Shown piece after piece: positions 13,451-21,249 of a DNA stretch of 64,000 bases; the stretch's first letter is position 1, and every line of letters begins with the position of its first letter. The translations under genes were made by a program, and so were the position numbers. Under the pieces are notes generated by a model, which worked only from the letters and a program-made list of their open reading frames with translations, made no database searches and had not been told where the DNA came from. Source of the DNA: Chitinophaga pollutisoli. Lineage in GTDB: Bacteria > Bacteroidota > Bacteroidia > Chitinophagales > Chitinophagaceae. The DNA lies in the NCBI RefSeq assembly GCF_038396755.1, contig NZ_CP149822.1, positions 3,286,001-3,350,000 of the forward strand, given 5' to 3'.

Positions 13451-14494
13451 ATGAAAACGCTTTTCCTGCCGGCATGTTTGATATTGGCAAGCATTTGTCC
13501 GGATGTTTTTTCCCAGTCCAAACTTCCGGCCAAAACAGCCGCCCCGCAAACATTGGAGCAGGCGGCGCAATCGTTGTTTTTTGATCTGGGGAGGGAAAAG
13601 CTGGGAAAGATGACGGCGCCGTTCGAGGGAGATCAGCGGTTTGACTGGCATTTTGTGCCGAAGGAGCGATACGGGTTGCGCCTCAAGGACATGACACTTT
13701 CGCAGCAGGAGCGGGCCTTTGCGCTGATGAACCTTTGTCTGAGCAACGAGGGCGCCCGCAAGGCGAAAGGCGTGGTGGAGCTGGAGGCCATCCTCCGGGA
13801 AGTGGAAAAACGCGCCATCACCGACACGTACCGCGACACGGGAAATTTTTACTTCGCCGTCTTCGGCAGCCCTTTCGCCGGCAAGCCCTGGGCCCTGCGG
13901 ATGGAAGGCCATCACGTTTCCCTCAACTTTACGATCTTAAATAACCGCATCTTGTCGGTTGGGCCAGGCTTCCTCGGCGCCAACCCCGCGCGGGTGCCTT
14001 CCGGGCCGGCGATGGGGCATCAATTATTAAAGCAGGAAACCGAACTGGCGTTTTCGCTCATGAACGGACTGAGTGAGCAACAGCGGAAAATCGCTGTGGT
14101 GGCGGATAAGGCGCCGTCAGACATCATCACGGGCAATAAGCGCCGCGCCTGGCAGCTCGATCCGCCGGGCATCGCGTGGAGTGCGTTGAAACCCGCGCAG
14201 CATCGGCAGCTCCGTTCACTGATCGACGTATACATTGGCCGGTACACGCGCCTGATGCACGATATTTTATGGAAAGAAATCGAGGCTTCGGGGCTCGACA
14301 GTATCCATTTTGCCTGGGCAGGTGGCCGTGTTTGGGGGGAAGGGCATTACTACCGCATCCAGGGGCCTACCTTCCTGATCGAATACGACAATACGCAAAA
14401 CGACGCGAATCATGTTCATTCGGTGTTCCGGGAATTGAAGAATGATTTTGGGGAAGATGCGCTGCAACAGCATTATAACGCGTCACACCAATGA
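13451..14494 (+). CDS. DUF3500 domain-containing secreted protein
   Basis: A 347-residue protein with a signal peptide ending near FSQSK. The rest matches DUF3500 as I recall it: an F-D-W-H-F-V-P-x-x-R-x-G stretch, GNFYFAVFGSP, RMEGHHVSLNF, LGANPA, and a C-terminal HFAWAG...YYRIQGPTFLIEYDNTQ followed by HVHSVFREL. Several His and acidic residues are conserved in these segments, hinting at a metal-dependent or hydrolytic role, but no function is established. It is divergent from the GHL10 gene with 99 bp between starts, so the two may share a control region. Confidence 0.8.
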   Translation: MKTLFLPACLILASICPDVFSQSKLPAKTAAPQTLEQAAQSLFFDLGREKLGKMTAPFEGDQRFDWHFVPKERYGLRLKDMTLSQQERAFALMNLCLSNEGARKAKGVVELEAILREVEKRAITDTYRDTGNFYFAVFGSPFAGKPWALRMEGHHVSLNFTILNNRILSVGPGFLGANPARVPSGPAMGHQLLKQETELAFSLMNGLSEQQRKIAVVADKAPSDIITGNKRRAWQLDPPGIAWSALKPAQHRQLRSLIDVYIGRYTRLMHDILWKEIEASGLDSIHFAWAGGRVWGEGHYYRIQGPTFLIEYDNTQNDANHVHSVFRELKNDFGEDALQQHYNASHQ

Positions 14495-14558
14495 TTATCA
14501 GTCGGTTATAGCGACACAGTGCCCAGCGTTCTGCAAAACGGAACGGAGTGGAAGAATG

Positions 14559-15011
14559 CTACACTTTCCGGCCGAGATACTGGCTGTAATCGGGAAGGAT
14601 GACGGTGTATTCCTGATGCATGAGCGGCGAGGTCATAAGGAAATCCGCGGAGGCCCGGTTGGAGGCCATGGGGATATTCCAGACAACGCCGAGACGAAGT
14701 AGGGCTTTGATATCCGGGTCGTGGGGCAGGGCCTCCATGGGGTCCCAGAAGAAGATGATCACATCGATCCGCCCTTCGGCAACGGCCGCGCCGATCTGCT
14801 GGTCGCCGCCCAGGGGGCCGCTAAGGAGCTTGCGTACGGAAACGTCGAGCGCTTCTTCGATCAGTTTGCCGGTGGTGCCGGTGGCGTACAACTCGTGGCG
14901 GGCGAGTACGGTCTTATTATAGATGGCCCATTCCATGAGCTCCGCCTTTTTATGGTCGTGCGCGATCAGTGCAATCCGTTTGCGGGCATGCAGGGTTTTA
15001 GTCTGTAACAT
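14559..15011 (-). CDS. mgsA: methylglyoxal synthase
   Basis: MgsA converts dihydroxyacetone phosphate to methylglyoxal and phosphate, a bypass relieving sugar-phosphate stress. The 150-residue protein is of normal length. The active-site set is intact and offset by one from the E. coli numbering I recall: His18, Asp19, Asp70 (GPLGGD), Asp90 (FFWDP), His97 and Asp100 (PHDPD). The phosphate-binding ATGTTG loop is at 43-48. I start at 15011 because an extension to 15068 adds residues not seen in the family. It is divergent from the NifU-type gene (95 bp between starts). Confidence 0.95.
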   Translation of the reverse strand: MLQTKTLHARKRIALIAHDHKKAELMEWAIYNKTVLARHELYATGTTGKLIEEALDVSVRKLLSGPLGGDQQIGAAVAEGRIDVIIFFWDPMEALPHDPDIKALLRLGVVWNIPMASNRASADFLMTSPLMHQEYTVILPDYSQYLGRKV

Positions 15012-15075
15012 ATTGCAAAAATATACCTGTTTACGGAGACTCCAAGTTCTGAAGGGCATTGTCGCCAAATTTTGT

Positions 15076-15083
15076 TAATTTTG
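15076..15083 (+). promoter_or_regulatory. -7 box TAATTTTG before the NifU-type gene
   Basis: An exact match to the Bacteroidota -7 consensus TAnnTTTG lies 23 bp before the start codon at 15107. A TTG at 15059-15061 is closer than the usual 19-base spacing, so the -33 element is weak. Confidence 0.45.
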
Positions 15084-15106
15084 CGGGAGATAAAATTGGA
15101 CTAATA

Positions 15107-15688
15107 ATGATTAAAACAGGAAATCCCATCATCAGTATCTATACGGAAATGACGCCGAATCCGGAAACGATGAAGTTTGTGGCGAACAAGCTCCTGTATC
15201 CGAATAAAAGCATCGATTTCCCCGATGCGGCCAGCACCGGTCCGAGCCCCCTCGCAGCCGAGCTTTTCACTTTTCCCTTCATCCGTGGTGTTTTCATCGC
15301 CAGCAACTTCGTGACGCTGACAAAAACCAATGATACCGATTGGGCAGACGTGATCCCCACCATCCGCCAGTTCCTCAAGGAATACCTGGAAGATAACCGT
15401 GCGGTGATCAATGAAGATGAAATCAAAGCGGCTCCCATCATGAGCGGCGACGAAAGCGACGTAGTTACCCGCATCAAAGACCTGTTGGAAAACGCCGTGA
15501 AGCCCGCTGTGGAAATGGACGGCGGCGCCATCCAGTTCAAAAATTACGAAGATGGCGTGGTAACAGTAATCCTGCAGGGTTCCTGCTCCGGTTGCCCGTC
15601 TTCCATGATCACCCTCAAATCCGGCATCGAAGGCATCATGAAACGCATGATCCCCGAGGTAAAGGAAGTGGTGGCCGAAACAGAATAA
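15107..15688 (+). CDS. NifU/Nfu-type iron-sulfur cluster scaffold
   Basis: The 193-residue protein has the Nfu layout: an N-terminal Nfu_N domain (about 10-95; EMTPNPETMKFVANK is characteristic) and a C-terminal NifU domain (about 118-190) with the cluster-binding pair Cys160 and Cys163 (GSCSGCPSS). It should assemble or carry a 4Fe-4S cluster for delivery to target enzymes in the cytoplasm; GltB and GltD in this window are examples of Fe-S clients, though no specific link is shown. I start at 15107 because the preceding 16 codons cover the promoter-like box. A hairpin terminator follows. Confidence 0.93.
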   Translation: MIKTGNPIISIYTEMTPNPETMKFVANKLLYPNKSIDFPDAASTGPSPLAAELFTFPFIRGVFIASNFVTLTKTNDTDWADVIPTIRQFLKEYLEDNRAVINEDEIKAAPIMSGDESDVVTRIKDLLENAVKPAVEMDGGAIQFKNYEDGVVTVILQGSCSGCPSSMITLKSGIEGIMKRMIPEVKEVVAETE

Positions 15689-15716
15689 GCCATAGTTGAA
15701 ATGAATGATAGTGTGA

Positions 15717-15746
15717 AAGCGCAGCCTTTGTGGTTGCGCTTTTTTC
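15717..15746 (+). terminator. terminator after the NifU-type gene
   Basis: AAGCGCA/TGCGCTT stem (15717-15723 and 15735-15741) with one internal mismatch in its extension, followed by a T-run, 28 bp after the stop codon. Confidence 0.8.
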
Positions 15747-15757
15747 GTTTTGTTGTG

Positions 15758-15765
15758 TAGCTTTG
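15758..15765 (+). promoter_or_regulatory. -7 box TAGCTTTG before the PNGase F-like gene
   Basis: Exact TAnnTTTG match 25 bp before the start at 15791, with a TTG at 15734-15736 (21-base spacer) as a plausible -33 element. It overlaps the end of the preceding terminator region. Confidence 0.55.
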
Positions 15766-15790
15766 GAACTTTGCAACTAAACAGTGAACG

Positions 15791-17461
15791 ATGAAAGGAA
15801 TTCTGATCGGATGCGTGATGGCGATCGCCACGGCGTCCGCTACCGCGCAACAAACCGAAGCCGTGGTCACCTACGGTTTCCGCAATAACGGGAAAGACGC
15901 CCGGGGCGAACAAACCCTGCTCATACAAGGGAAACGGGTGGCCGTAGGAGCTTCCGGCAGGCAAACGGAACAACAGTTCCTTAACTACGCCGACAAGGCA
16001 ACTTTCCAGCTGCTCGACGGTAAAAACGGCGCCTTCACGCTGAAGAAACCCTTCGGCGAATACATTAAACCCGAACTGCTGCCTGGAATCGATACCGTTG
16101 CCGGTATCCCCTGCAAAAAAGCCAAAGCCATTATCCGGTCCAACACCATCGAAATCTGGTACACCGATGCACTGGCCATCAAAGGAACGCCGCAGATCTC
16201 GATCGCTCCGGGACTGGGACTGATCCTCAAAATCGTCCGCAACGGCAACAGCGAAACCTATGCGAAGAAAATCGAATACCGCAAAGTGACCAACGAAGAG
16301 CTAAAGTGGCCCGCATCCTGGGGCAAACTGGTGTCTGAACCGGCATACCAGCGCCAGGTGATCGACAGCCGTTACGCCACTATTTCCATCTTCGACCAGG
16401 AACAAATCAGCTGGGGCAACAAAATCGATAACCCCACCGGATATCCGCTCAACGCTACTTACCACTTCGCCGGCGGTACCGTGATCTTGAAAAAAGTAAA
16501 TCTTCCCGCCGTGAAATCCAGCCAGCGCCTCTTTGCCGAGCTGGTACAATATTCCAACGGCGATGCATACGATCGCACAGGCTCGGTATTCGTGGTGCCG
16601 GTGGATAAGGCGCGCAGTTTCCTGGAAGGATTGGAGAAAGGCGCCAACGTGCTCCCGGCATTCGCCGGCCGCAACGGAAAAGCTTACCAGGGCTATGTTT
16701 CCACGGAAGAATACAATGCGCCGCTCGAAGTGATGCGTTTCTTCACGCCGTTCGGCGTCCGCCATTTCAATAAACAAGTGCAGATCGAAGGCTACAACTG
16801 GGCGGATTCGGCGGTTTATAAACAAGATATTTCCGATCTCGCACCGCGCCTTCAAGGAGATGTGTATATCGGGATCTATATCGGCAACTATGACAAAGGC
16901 GGCCATAAAGCCAGTCTGACCTTCAAATATTACCCTGGTTATGATGGCGGCGAAGGCCGTCCGGAGCCGAAGAAATATGTGCAGCCGGTGTTTAATTCCA
17001 CTAACGTCATGGAAATGGCCGGGCAGGAATATGCGACGCTTTTCGATAAAGACTCGCTGACGGTGACGGTGAACGTTCCCCTGGGCGTGAAAAACCTTAA
17101 GCTCCGCTACATCACCACCGGCCACGGCGGCTGGGGCGGCGGCGACGAGTTCAATCCGAAACTCAACGAAATTTTTGTAGACGGCCAGCGCGTGTATCAC
17201 TTCTTCCCCTGGAGAGAAGATTGCGCCACGTATCGCTTGCTAAACCCGGCTTCGGGGAACTTCGGCAACGGGCTTTCGTCTTCCGACCTGAGCCGATCCA
17301 ACTGGTGCCCCGGTACGCTGACGCTCCCGGTAGATGTGCCCATGCCGCAGCTCACGCCCGGCAAGCACACGATCCAGGTGGCGATCCCGCAGGGCAAGCC
17401 GGAGGGCGGAAGTTTCAGTTTCTGGAATGTTTCCGGAGTATTGATCGGTGACCAGGAATAG
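15791..17461 (+). CDS. secreted PNGase F-like protein with an extra N-terminal domain
   Basis: A 556-residue exported protein (signal peptide ends ATAQ, about residue 20). Residues ~22-165 resemble a GLPGLI-type domain (KPFGEYIKPELLPGIDTVAGIPCKKA, then EIWYTDALA). Residues ~195-556 fit the two jelly-roll domains of peptide-N-glycosidase F: AYDRTGSVFV (Asp261, lining up with PNGase F Asp60), TGHGGWGGGDEF (Glu453, lining up with Glu206) and SNWCPG near the C-terminus. I cannot place the third active-site Glu (E118 in PNGase F); the aligned region reads GIYIGNYDKGGHKAS. The likely activity is removal of N-glycans from glycoproteins in the periplasm or outside, but with a possibly altered site. 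The N-terminal domain may match the 'bowl' domain of PNGase F-II. Confidence 0.8.
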   Translation: MKGILIGCVMAIATASATAQQTEAVVTYGFRNNGKDARGEQTLLIQGKRVAVGASGRQTEQQFLNYADKATFQLLDGKNGAFTLKKPFGEYIKPELLPGIDTVAGIPCKKAKAIIRSNTIEIWYTDALAIKGTPQISIAPGLGLILKIVRNGNSETYAKKIEYRKVTNEELKWPASWGKLVSEPAYQRQVIDSRYATISIFDQEQISWGNKIDNPTGYPLNATYHFAGGTVILKKVNLPAVKSSQRLFAELVQYSNGDAYDRTGSVFVVPVDKARSFLEGLEKGANVLPAFAGRNGKAYQGYVSTEEYNAPLEVMRFFTPFGVRHFNKQVQIEGYNWADSAVYKQDISDLAPRLQGDVYIGIYIGNYDKGGHKASLTFKYYPGYDGGEGRPEPKKYVQPVFNSTNVMEMAGQEYATLFDKDSLTVTVNVPLGVKNLKLRYITTGHGGWGGGDEFNPKLNEIFVDGQRVYHFFPWREDCATYRLLNPASGNFGNGLSSSDLSRSNWCPGTLTLPVDVPMPQLTPGKHTIQVAIPQGKPEGGSFSFWNVSGVLIGDQE

Positions 17462-17472
17462 TAACTTTGTGA

Positions 17473-17499
17473 AAGGCCGCCGGCTTGGCGGCCTTTTTT
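17473..17499 (+). terminator. terminator between the PNGase F-like gene and pnuC
   Basis: Perfect 9-bp stem AAGGCCGCC/GGCGGCCTT with a GGCTT-centred loop and a six-T tail. The tail ends only 7 bp before the pnuC start codon. Confidence 0.88.
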
Positions 17500-17506
17500 C
17501 TTTTAT

Positions 17507-18130
17507 ATGGAATCATTTTTTCAGCAGGTGATCGACGGTTTCCGTCTGATGTCGTGGCAGGAAGCCACGGGCGTGATTTTTGGGATCATCAGTGTTTTCT
17601 GTTCGCGTGCCAATAGCGTGTGGGTGTACCCGACAGGGCTCGTTAGCACGGGGTTTTTCACGTACCTGTTCGCCAAACCGGATGTTGGTCTGTATGCGGA
17701 AGCGGGGCTGAATGCGTATTATTTCGTTATGAGCATATACGGCTGGTTTAACTGGACGCGGCAGAAAGACGGGCACGATGCGGTAGGGATCTCGTGGATG
17801 GACCGCCGCGACTGGCGTATCGCGCTGGGGATTGTAGTGATCGGATGGGCGTTTATCTGGTGGGTGTTGAAATCGTACACCGACAGTACGGTTCCGGTGC
17901 TGGACGCGCTCGTGTCGGCAACGGCGTGGAGCGGGATGTGGCTGCTGGCGAAGCGGAAGATAGAAAACTGGGTGATGCTGAATGTGTCAAATTTCATCGC
18001 GGTGCCGCTGTTGTTGTATAAAGGGCTTGCCCCAACAGCTGTTTTAACCGTAATTTTGTTCATCGTGGCGGTCAGTGGATATTTCCAATGGCGCCGCATC
18101 TACCGTGAACAGCTAAACGAACACGTGTGA
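17507..18130 (+). CDS. pnuC: PnuC family nicotinamide riboside transporter
   Basis: A 207-residue membrane protein with about seven hydrophobic segments and the PnuC core VYPTGLVSTGFFTYLFA followed by GLYAEAGLNAYYFVMSIYGW, where W-x-x-P and N-x-x-Y-x-x-x-x-x-Y-G-W residues bind the nicotinamide moiety. PnuC proteins carry nicotinamide riboside by facilitated diffusion, trapped inside by phosphorylation. The next gene is a NadR-like kinase overlapping by 4 bp (GTGA), the expected partner. The start is unusually close to the preceding terminator; a second in-frame ATG at 17549 (MSWQEATG) could be the real start. Confidence 0.92.
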   Translation: MESFFQQVIDGFRLMSWQEATGVIFGIISVFCSRANSVWVYPTGLVSTGFFTYLFAKPDVGLYAEAGLNAYYFVMSIYGWFNWTRQKDGHDAVGISWMDRRDWRIALGIVVIGWAFIWWVLKSYTDSTVPVLDALVSATAWSGMWLLAKRKIENWVMLNVSNFIAVPLLLYKGLAPTAVLTVILFIVAVSGYFQWRRIYREQLNEHV

Positions 18131-18648
18131 AGAGAATTGTAGTTATCGGGCCCGAATCCACGGGCAAGAGCACCCTCAGCCAGCAACTGGCGGCCTTCTA
18201 CAGAACGGCTTGGGTCCCCGAGTTCGCGCGCGCCTACCTGGAAGGGCTGGGCCGTCCGTATGAAAGGGAAGATCTCTGGCACATCGCGCAGGGGCAGCTG
18301 GCGGTGGAAGACGAAGCGGCTGCGCGCGGGAGGGATTTCATCATCTGTGACACGGATTTGTATGTCGTCAAAGTTTGGAGTGAGGCGAAATACGGCGATT
18401 GCGACCCGCGCATACTCGACCTCATCGCCCAACGGCAATACCACGGCTACCTGCTCACGTATATCGACATCCCCTGGGAAGACGATCCTCTCCGTGAACA
18501 CCCGCTTCCCGAAGAACGGACTTATTACTATAATATATACAGGGATATCGTCATCAACGCCGGCGTTCCCTGGGCCGATATCCGCGGCGACCACAACCAG
18601 CGGCTGGAAATTGCCGCCGTGGCGGTCCGCCAGATGATAAAGAAGTAA
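18127..18648 (+). CDS. NadR-like ribosylnicotinamide kinase (AAA_28 ATPase)
   Basis: This 173-residue protein is the kinase half of NadR: P-loop GPESTGKST (8-16), EFARAYLEGLGRPYE (a conserved substrate-contact segment), DTDLYVVKVWSE (Walker B-like DTD), and a C-terminal REHPLPEERTYYY lid. It should phosphorylate nicotinamide riboside to NMN using ATP, pulling in substrate through the adjacent PnuC. It lacks the adenylyltransferase and DNA-binding domains of full NadR. The start is GTG, overlapping the pnuC stop by 4 bp, which indicates translational coupling. Confidence 0.9.
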   Translation: MKRIVVIGPESTGKSTLSQQLAAFYRTAWVPEFARAYLEGLGRPYEREDLWHIAQGQLAVEDEAAARGRDFIICDTDLYVVKVWSEAKYGDCDPRILDLIAQRQYHGYLLTYIDIPWEDDPLREHPLPEERTYYYNIYRDIVINAGVPWADIRGDHNQRLEIAAVAVRQMIKK

Positions 18649-18795
18649 TTGCTATGTGGTTGTGAGCTACATTATCCCCAAGCCCTTACCCACAGGATTT
18701 TGCGCGAATTGACACAATTTCCGGATTTTTTGAAAAAACCGGCAAAAGATTTAGTGCGTGAAATACACAATTACGAAATATGGAAGGATTTAAGA

Positions 18796-19503
18796 CTACT
18801 TGACAAGTTCGGCGATGTCGGGATCTCCGGAGAGGTTGCGCATTTGCTGGAGGATACGTTTCTGTCGCCACACGGTGATGCGGGCGGGGGGATTGACGGA
18901 ATACTTCACCGGGTTGGGGAGGCATGCGGCGATCATGGCGGCTTCTTCACGGTTGAGGTCGGACGCCGGTTTTTTGTAGTATGCCTGCGCGGCGGCTTCC
19001 ACGCCGAAGATGCCTTCACCTGTTTCGGCGACGTTAAGATAAACTTCGAGGATGCGTTTTTTATTCCACACCAGTTCGATCATGAAGGTGAAATAGACTT
19101 CCAGGCCTTTCCGGATCCAGCTGCGGCCCTGCCAAAGGAAAACGTTTTTGGCGACCTGCTGGCTGATGGTGGAAGCGCCACGGATTTTTTTGCTTTTCTG
19201 GTTATGCTTGAGGGCTTTTTCGATGGATTTGAAATCGAAGCCGTCATGATCGGGAAACAGTTGATCTTCGCTGGCGATAACGGCCAGTTTGACATGTTGC
19301 GACATTTCGCCGAGGTCTACATAATCGCGCTGAAAGGATTTACCGGTTCCGATAAGGGAGAACCAACTGCCGATCTGGGTCATGGTGACGGGCGGGTTCA
19401 CCCAGCGCAGCAGGATGATGTATAACAGTTGTGCAATAAAGAGAATCAGGAAAACCCGCTTAATGATTTTCCACGTTCTCGGGACGATACCTTTTAATTT
19501 CAT
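18796..19503 (-). CDS. mtgA: monofunctional peptidoglycan glycosyltransferase MtgA
   Basis: MtgA polymerises lipid II into glycan strands (GT51 fold). The 235-residue protein has one N-terminal membrane anchor (about 17-33) followed by the transglycosylase domain with the five GT51 motifs: [14 protein letters not shown] (catalytic Glu79), [49 protein letters not shown] and [12 protein letters not shown]. There is no transpeptidase domain. I start at 19503; an extension to 19539 overlaps the upstream region shared with the divergent YrdC gene. Confidence 0.95.
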   Translation of the reverse strand: MKLKGIVPRTWKIIKRVFLILFIAQLLYIILLRWVNPPVTMTQIGSWFSLIGTGKSFQRDYVDLGEMSQHVKLAVIASEDQLFPDHDGFDFKSIEKALKHNQKSKKIRGASTISQQVAKNVFLWQGRSWIRKGLEVYFTFMIELVWNKKRILEVYLNVAETGEGIFGVEAAAQAYYKKPASDLNREEAAMIAACLPNPVKYSVNPPARITVWRQKRILQQMRNLSGDPDIAELVK

Positions 19504-19615
19504 CCGTTTTAATTTCGAAACAGGGCGGAAAGTTAGCAAGATTATGGATACGGTTGTAATTTACCGGCCAACATTGCTCCGTGAAAGATTGTTATTACTA
19601 AAAACAGGAAGGCTT

Positions 19616-20233
19616 ATGAGACTGGAATTGCATCCGCAGAATCCGAATCCCCGGAATCTGAAAACAATTATCGAGTGCCTCCGCGACGGCGGCGTCGTGA
19701 TTTATCCGACAGACACCGTGTACGGTATGGGTTGCGATATTTTCAAACCTGAAGCGGTGGAGCGGATCGCGCGGATCAAGGGGATCGACCCGAAAAAATC
19801 GCATTTCTCCTTCATTTGCTATGATCTGAGCCATTTGACGGATTATACCAAAAGCGTGGATACGCCATTGTTCCGTATGTTGAAAAAGGCGTTACCCGGA
19901 CCGTATACCTTTATTTTACCCGCAAGCCGGCAGGTGCCGAAAATGATCAAGACGAAGCGTGACTCCGTAGGGATCCGTGTGCCGGACAATCTCATTTGCC
20001 GGACTTTGGTGAAAGAGTTGGGGAACCCGGTGATGAGCACTTCATTACCGGTGGATGAATATGTGGAAGAATATACCGATCCCGAGATTATCCACGACAA
20101 ATTCGGGAAGCTGGTGGATATCGTGGTGGATGGCGGGCCAGGCGGTGTGCAGATGTCGACGGTGATTGACTGCACGGGCGCTGAGCCGGTGGTAGTGCGT
20201 GAGGGCGCGGGCGATTGGGATGCAATCAGCTAA
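19616..20233 (+). CDS. YrdC/Sua5/YciO family protein
   Basis: A 205-residue single YrdC domain: GGVVIYPTDTVYGMGCD near the N-terminus, RIARIKGIDPKKSHFSFICYDLSHL, PGPYTFILPAS and GNPVMSTSLPV. YrdC-type enzymes (TsaC/Sua5) make threonylcarbamoyl-AMP for the tRNA t6A modification. The KKSHFSFICYDLS segment resembles the YciO branch, whose role is less certain, so I do not assign tsaC. The start at 19616 is supported by AGGAAG eight bases upstream. There is no C-terminal Sua5 domain. Divergent from mtgA. Confidence 0.85.
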   Translation: MRLELHPQNPNPRNLKTIIECLRDGGVVIYPTDTVYGMGCDIFKPEAVERIARIKGIDPKKSHFSFICYDLSHLTDYTKSVDTPLFRMLKKALPGPYTFILPASRQVPKMIKTKRDSVGIRVPDNLICRTLVKELGNPVMSTSLPVDEYVEEYTDPEIIHDKFGKLVDIVVDGGPGGVQMSTVIDCTGAEPVVVREGAGDWDAIS

Positions 20234-20271
20234 AATGATCTCCGAAATCCGGAGATATTCTCACTAAAATT

Positions 20272-20793
20272 TTGAGCCCCAAAAAAGTTTTGTATTTCGG
20301 CAATGAAGATATTGCACGAAACGGATTTCCATTGTCGGTTGACCCATACAAAATAATACCGCGCGGCGGTAATTGTTTCGATTTCGACAGCGAAGGCGTT
20401 CACGGTTTCATCCGGAAGCGGGTGGAGTTTAAGCAATTGCAGGAAAACCACTTCATTGTCGGGTTTGGCGATCTGATGGATAACTATGGGGTAGATGATG
20501 TCGTTGAATCTAACAATGGCGATATAGTGAGGATCTTTTCAACTATAATAAGGGTTATTGAAGATTTTATGCGAAAGCATCCTCAGGCGACGCTGTATTT
20601 CACAGGTAGTACGATGCAGCGGACCCGCATCTATTCCGTAATTCTCAATCGGCATTTTGCAAGGTTCAGGAAAAAGTTTCAGATTTCTGTATTATGGACT
20701 TGCGGAGGCGTTGATGTTAAAGTGCCTTTTGATCCTGCAAAAGAGGTATTGATGGGAACATTTGTTATTCAAAGTAAAAATCAAACTACATGA
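20272..20793 (+). CDS. DUF6934 family protein of unknown function
   Basis: The 173-residue protein matches the DUF6934 pattern I recall from Chitinophaga and relatives: a segment reading VGFGDL, then VESNNGD, a helix with FMRKHPQATLYFTGST and QRTRIYSVILNRHF, then a beta region. No catalytic motif, signal peptide or membrane segment is evident. The start appears to be TTG at 20272; there is no ATG before residue 69, so the start is uncertain. Its stop overlaps the ATG of a basic 54-residue gene (ATGA), implying they work together. The region is clearly AT-richer than the genes on both sides, suggesting recent acquisition. Confidence 0.7.
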   Translation: MSPKKVLYFGNEDIARNGFPLSVDPYKIIPRGGNCFDFDSEGVHGFIRKRVEFKQLQENHFIVGFGDLMDNYGVDDVVESNNGDIVRIFSTIIRVIEDFMRKHPQATLYFTGSTMQRTRIYSVILNRHFARFRKKFQISVLWTCGGVDVKVPFDPAKEVLMGTFVIQSKNQTT

Positions 20794-20954
20794 TGAGAAG
20801 GAAAAGGAACAAAAAGAAAGGGCTACCTCGAATGGTAGTAGCGCTTGCCCGTGTTAGGGGCATTGACACCAGTTTCCCAAAGAAGATGGCATTGACTATG
20901 CGGGCATTTTTTAGATACAAACGGCAGCATCCGGAGGATGAGCTTTTTGCCTAG
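20790..20954 (+). CDS. basic microprotein coupled to the DUF6934 gene
   Basis: A 54-residue ORF whose ATG overlaps the DUF6934 stop by 4 bp. It starts MMRRKRNKKKGLPRMVVALA and contains 18 Lys/Arg residues. Support that it is a real gene comes from a second, diverged copy 72 bp downstream: both share the pattern RRK-x-KK, then VVALAR, GI, F-x-K and A-x-x-M. The family is unknown to me. The strong basic head and short length would suit an RNA- or DNA-binding protein or a partner of the DUF6934 protein, but that is inference. Confidence 0.65.
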   Translation: MMRRKRNKKKGLPRMVVALARVRGIDTSFPKKMALTMRAFFRYKRQHPEDELFA

Positions 20955-21025
20955 CGTAGCATTGGTTGTTTAGTCTCTTCTTTTATTGATTTTGATATAG
21001 AAGCCAGCGAATATTGAATTAATAT

Positions 21026-21188
21026 ATGAGACGAAAAACAAAGAAAAGAAAGACCTCGCCTGTAGAAGTAGTGGCGCTAGCCCCGGGCAAATGGGATCAA
21101 ATCTGCTTTTTCGAAAAGAATTGCATTTATGATGAAAGTGCTTCGCAAAGTTGAAAAGTGTAAAAACCGAATTGCATGCCCGACATGA
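21026..21188 (+). pseudogene. second, frameshifted copy of the basic microprotein
   Basis: From the ATG at 21026 the first 19 codons (MRRKTKKRKTSPVEVVALA) align with the microprotein at 20790. The frame then runs into unrelated sequence and stops at 21154. Skipping one C in the CCCC run at 21081-21084 restores an alignable sequence, ALARANGIKSAFSKRIAFMM, which matches ALARVRGIDTSFPKKMALTM of the first copy, and continues to a TGA at 21186-21188. This is therefore a tandem paralogue broken by a one-base insertion (or a sequencing error). Confidence 0.65.
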
Positions 21189-21194
21189 ATAAAT

Positions 21195-21221
21195 CAGGGC
21201 GCCCCCTGCGGAGGCGCCCTG
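21195..21221 (-). terminator. terminator between the microprotein copies and the C1 peptidase
   Basis: Perfect 9-bp stem CAGGGCGCC/GGCGCCCTG with a 9-base loop. On the minus strand it follows the peptidase stop (21250) by 28 bp and is followed by ATTTATT, so it probably serves the peptidase; it could act in both directions. Confidence 0.75.
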
Positions 21222-21249
21222 TAGTCAAAAACGTTACTGCTTTACCAGG

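Noticed and set aside
13352..13915. 188-codon upstream extension of the GHL10 gene
   Set aside because: It overlaps the divergent DUF3500 gene, and a proper signal peptide starts only at 13351.
17462..17510. Riboswitch before pnuC
   Set aside because: Only a terminator and 7 bp lie between the upstream gene region and the start; there is no room for an aptamer.
18721..18742. CCGG-T6-A6-CCGG palindrome between the NadR-like and mtgA genes
   Set aside because: The arms leave almost no loop, so a stable terminator hairpin is unlikely; probably chance in an A/T-rich spacer.
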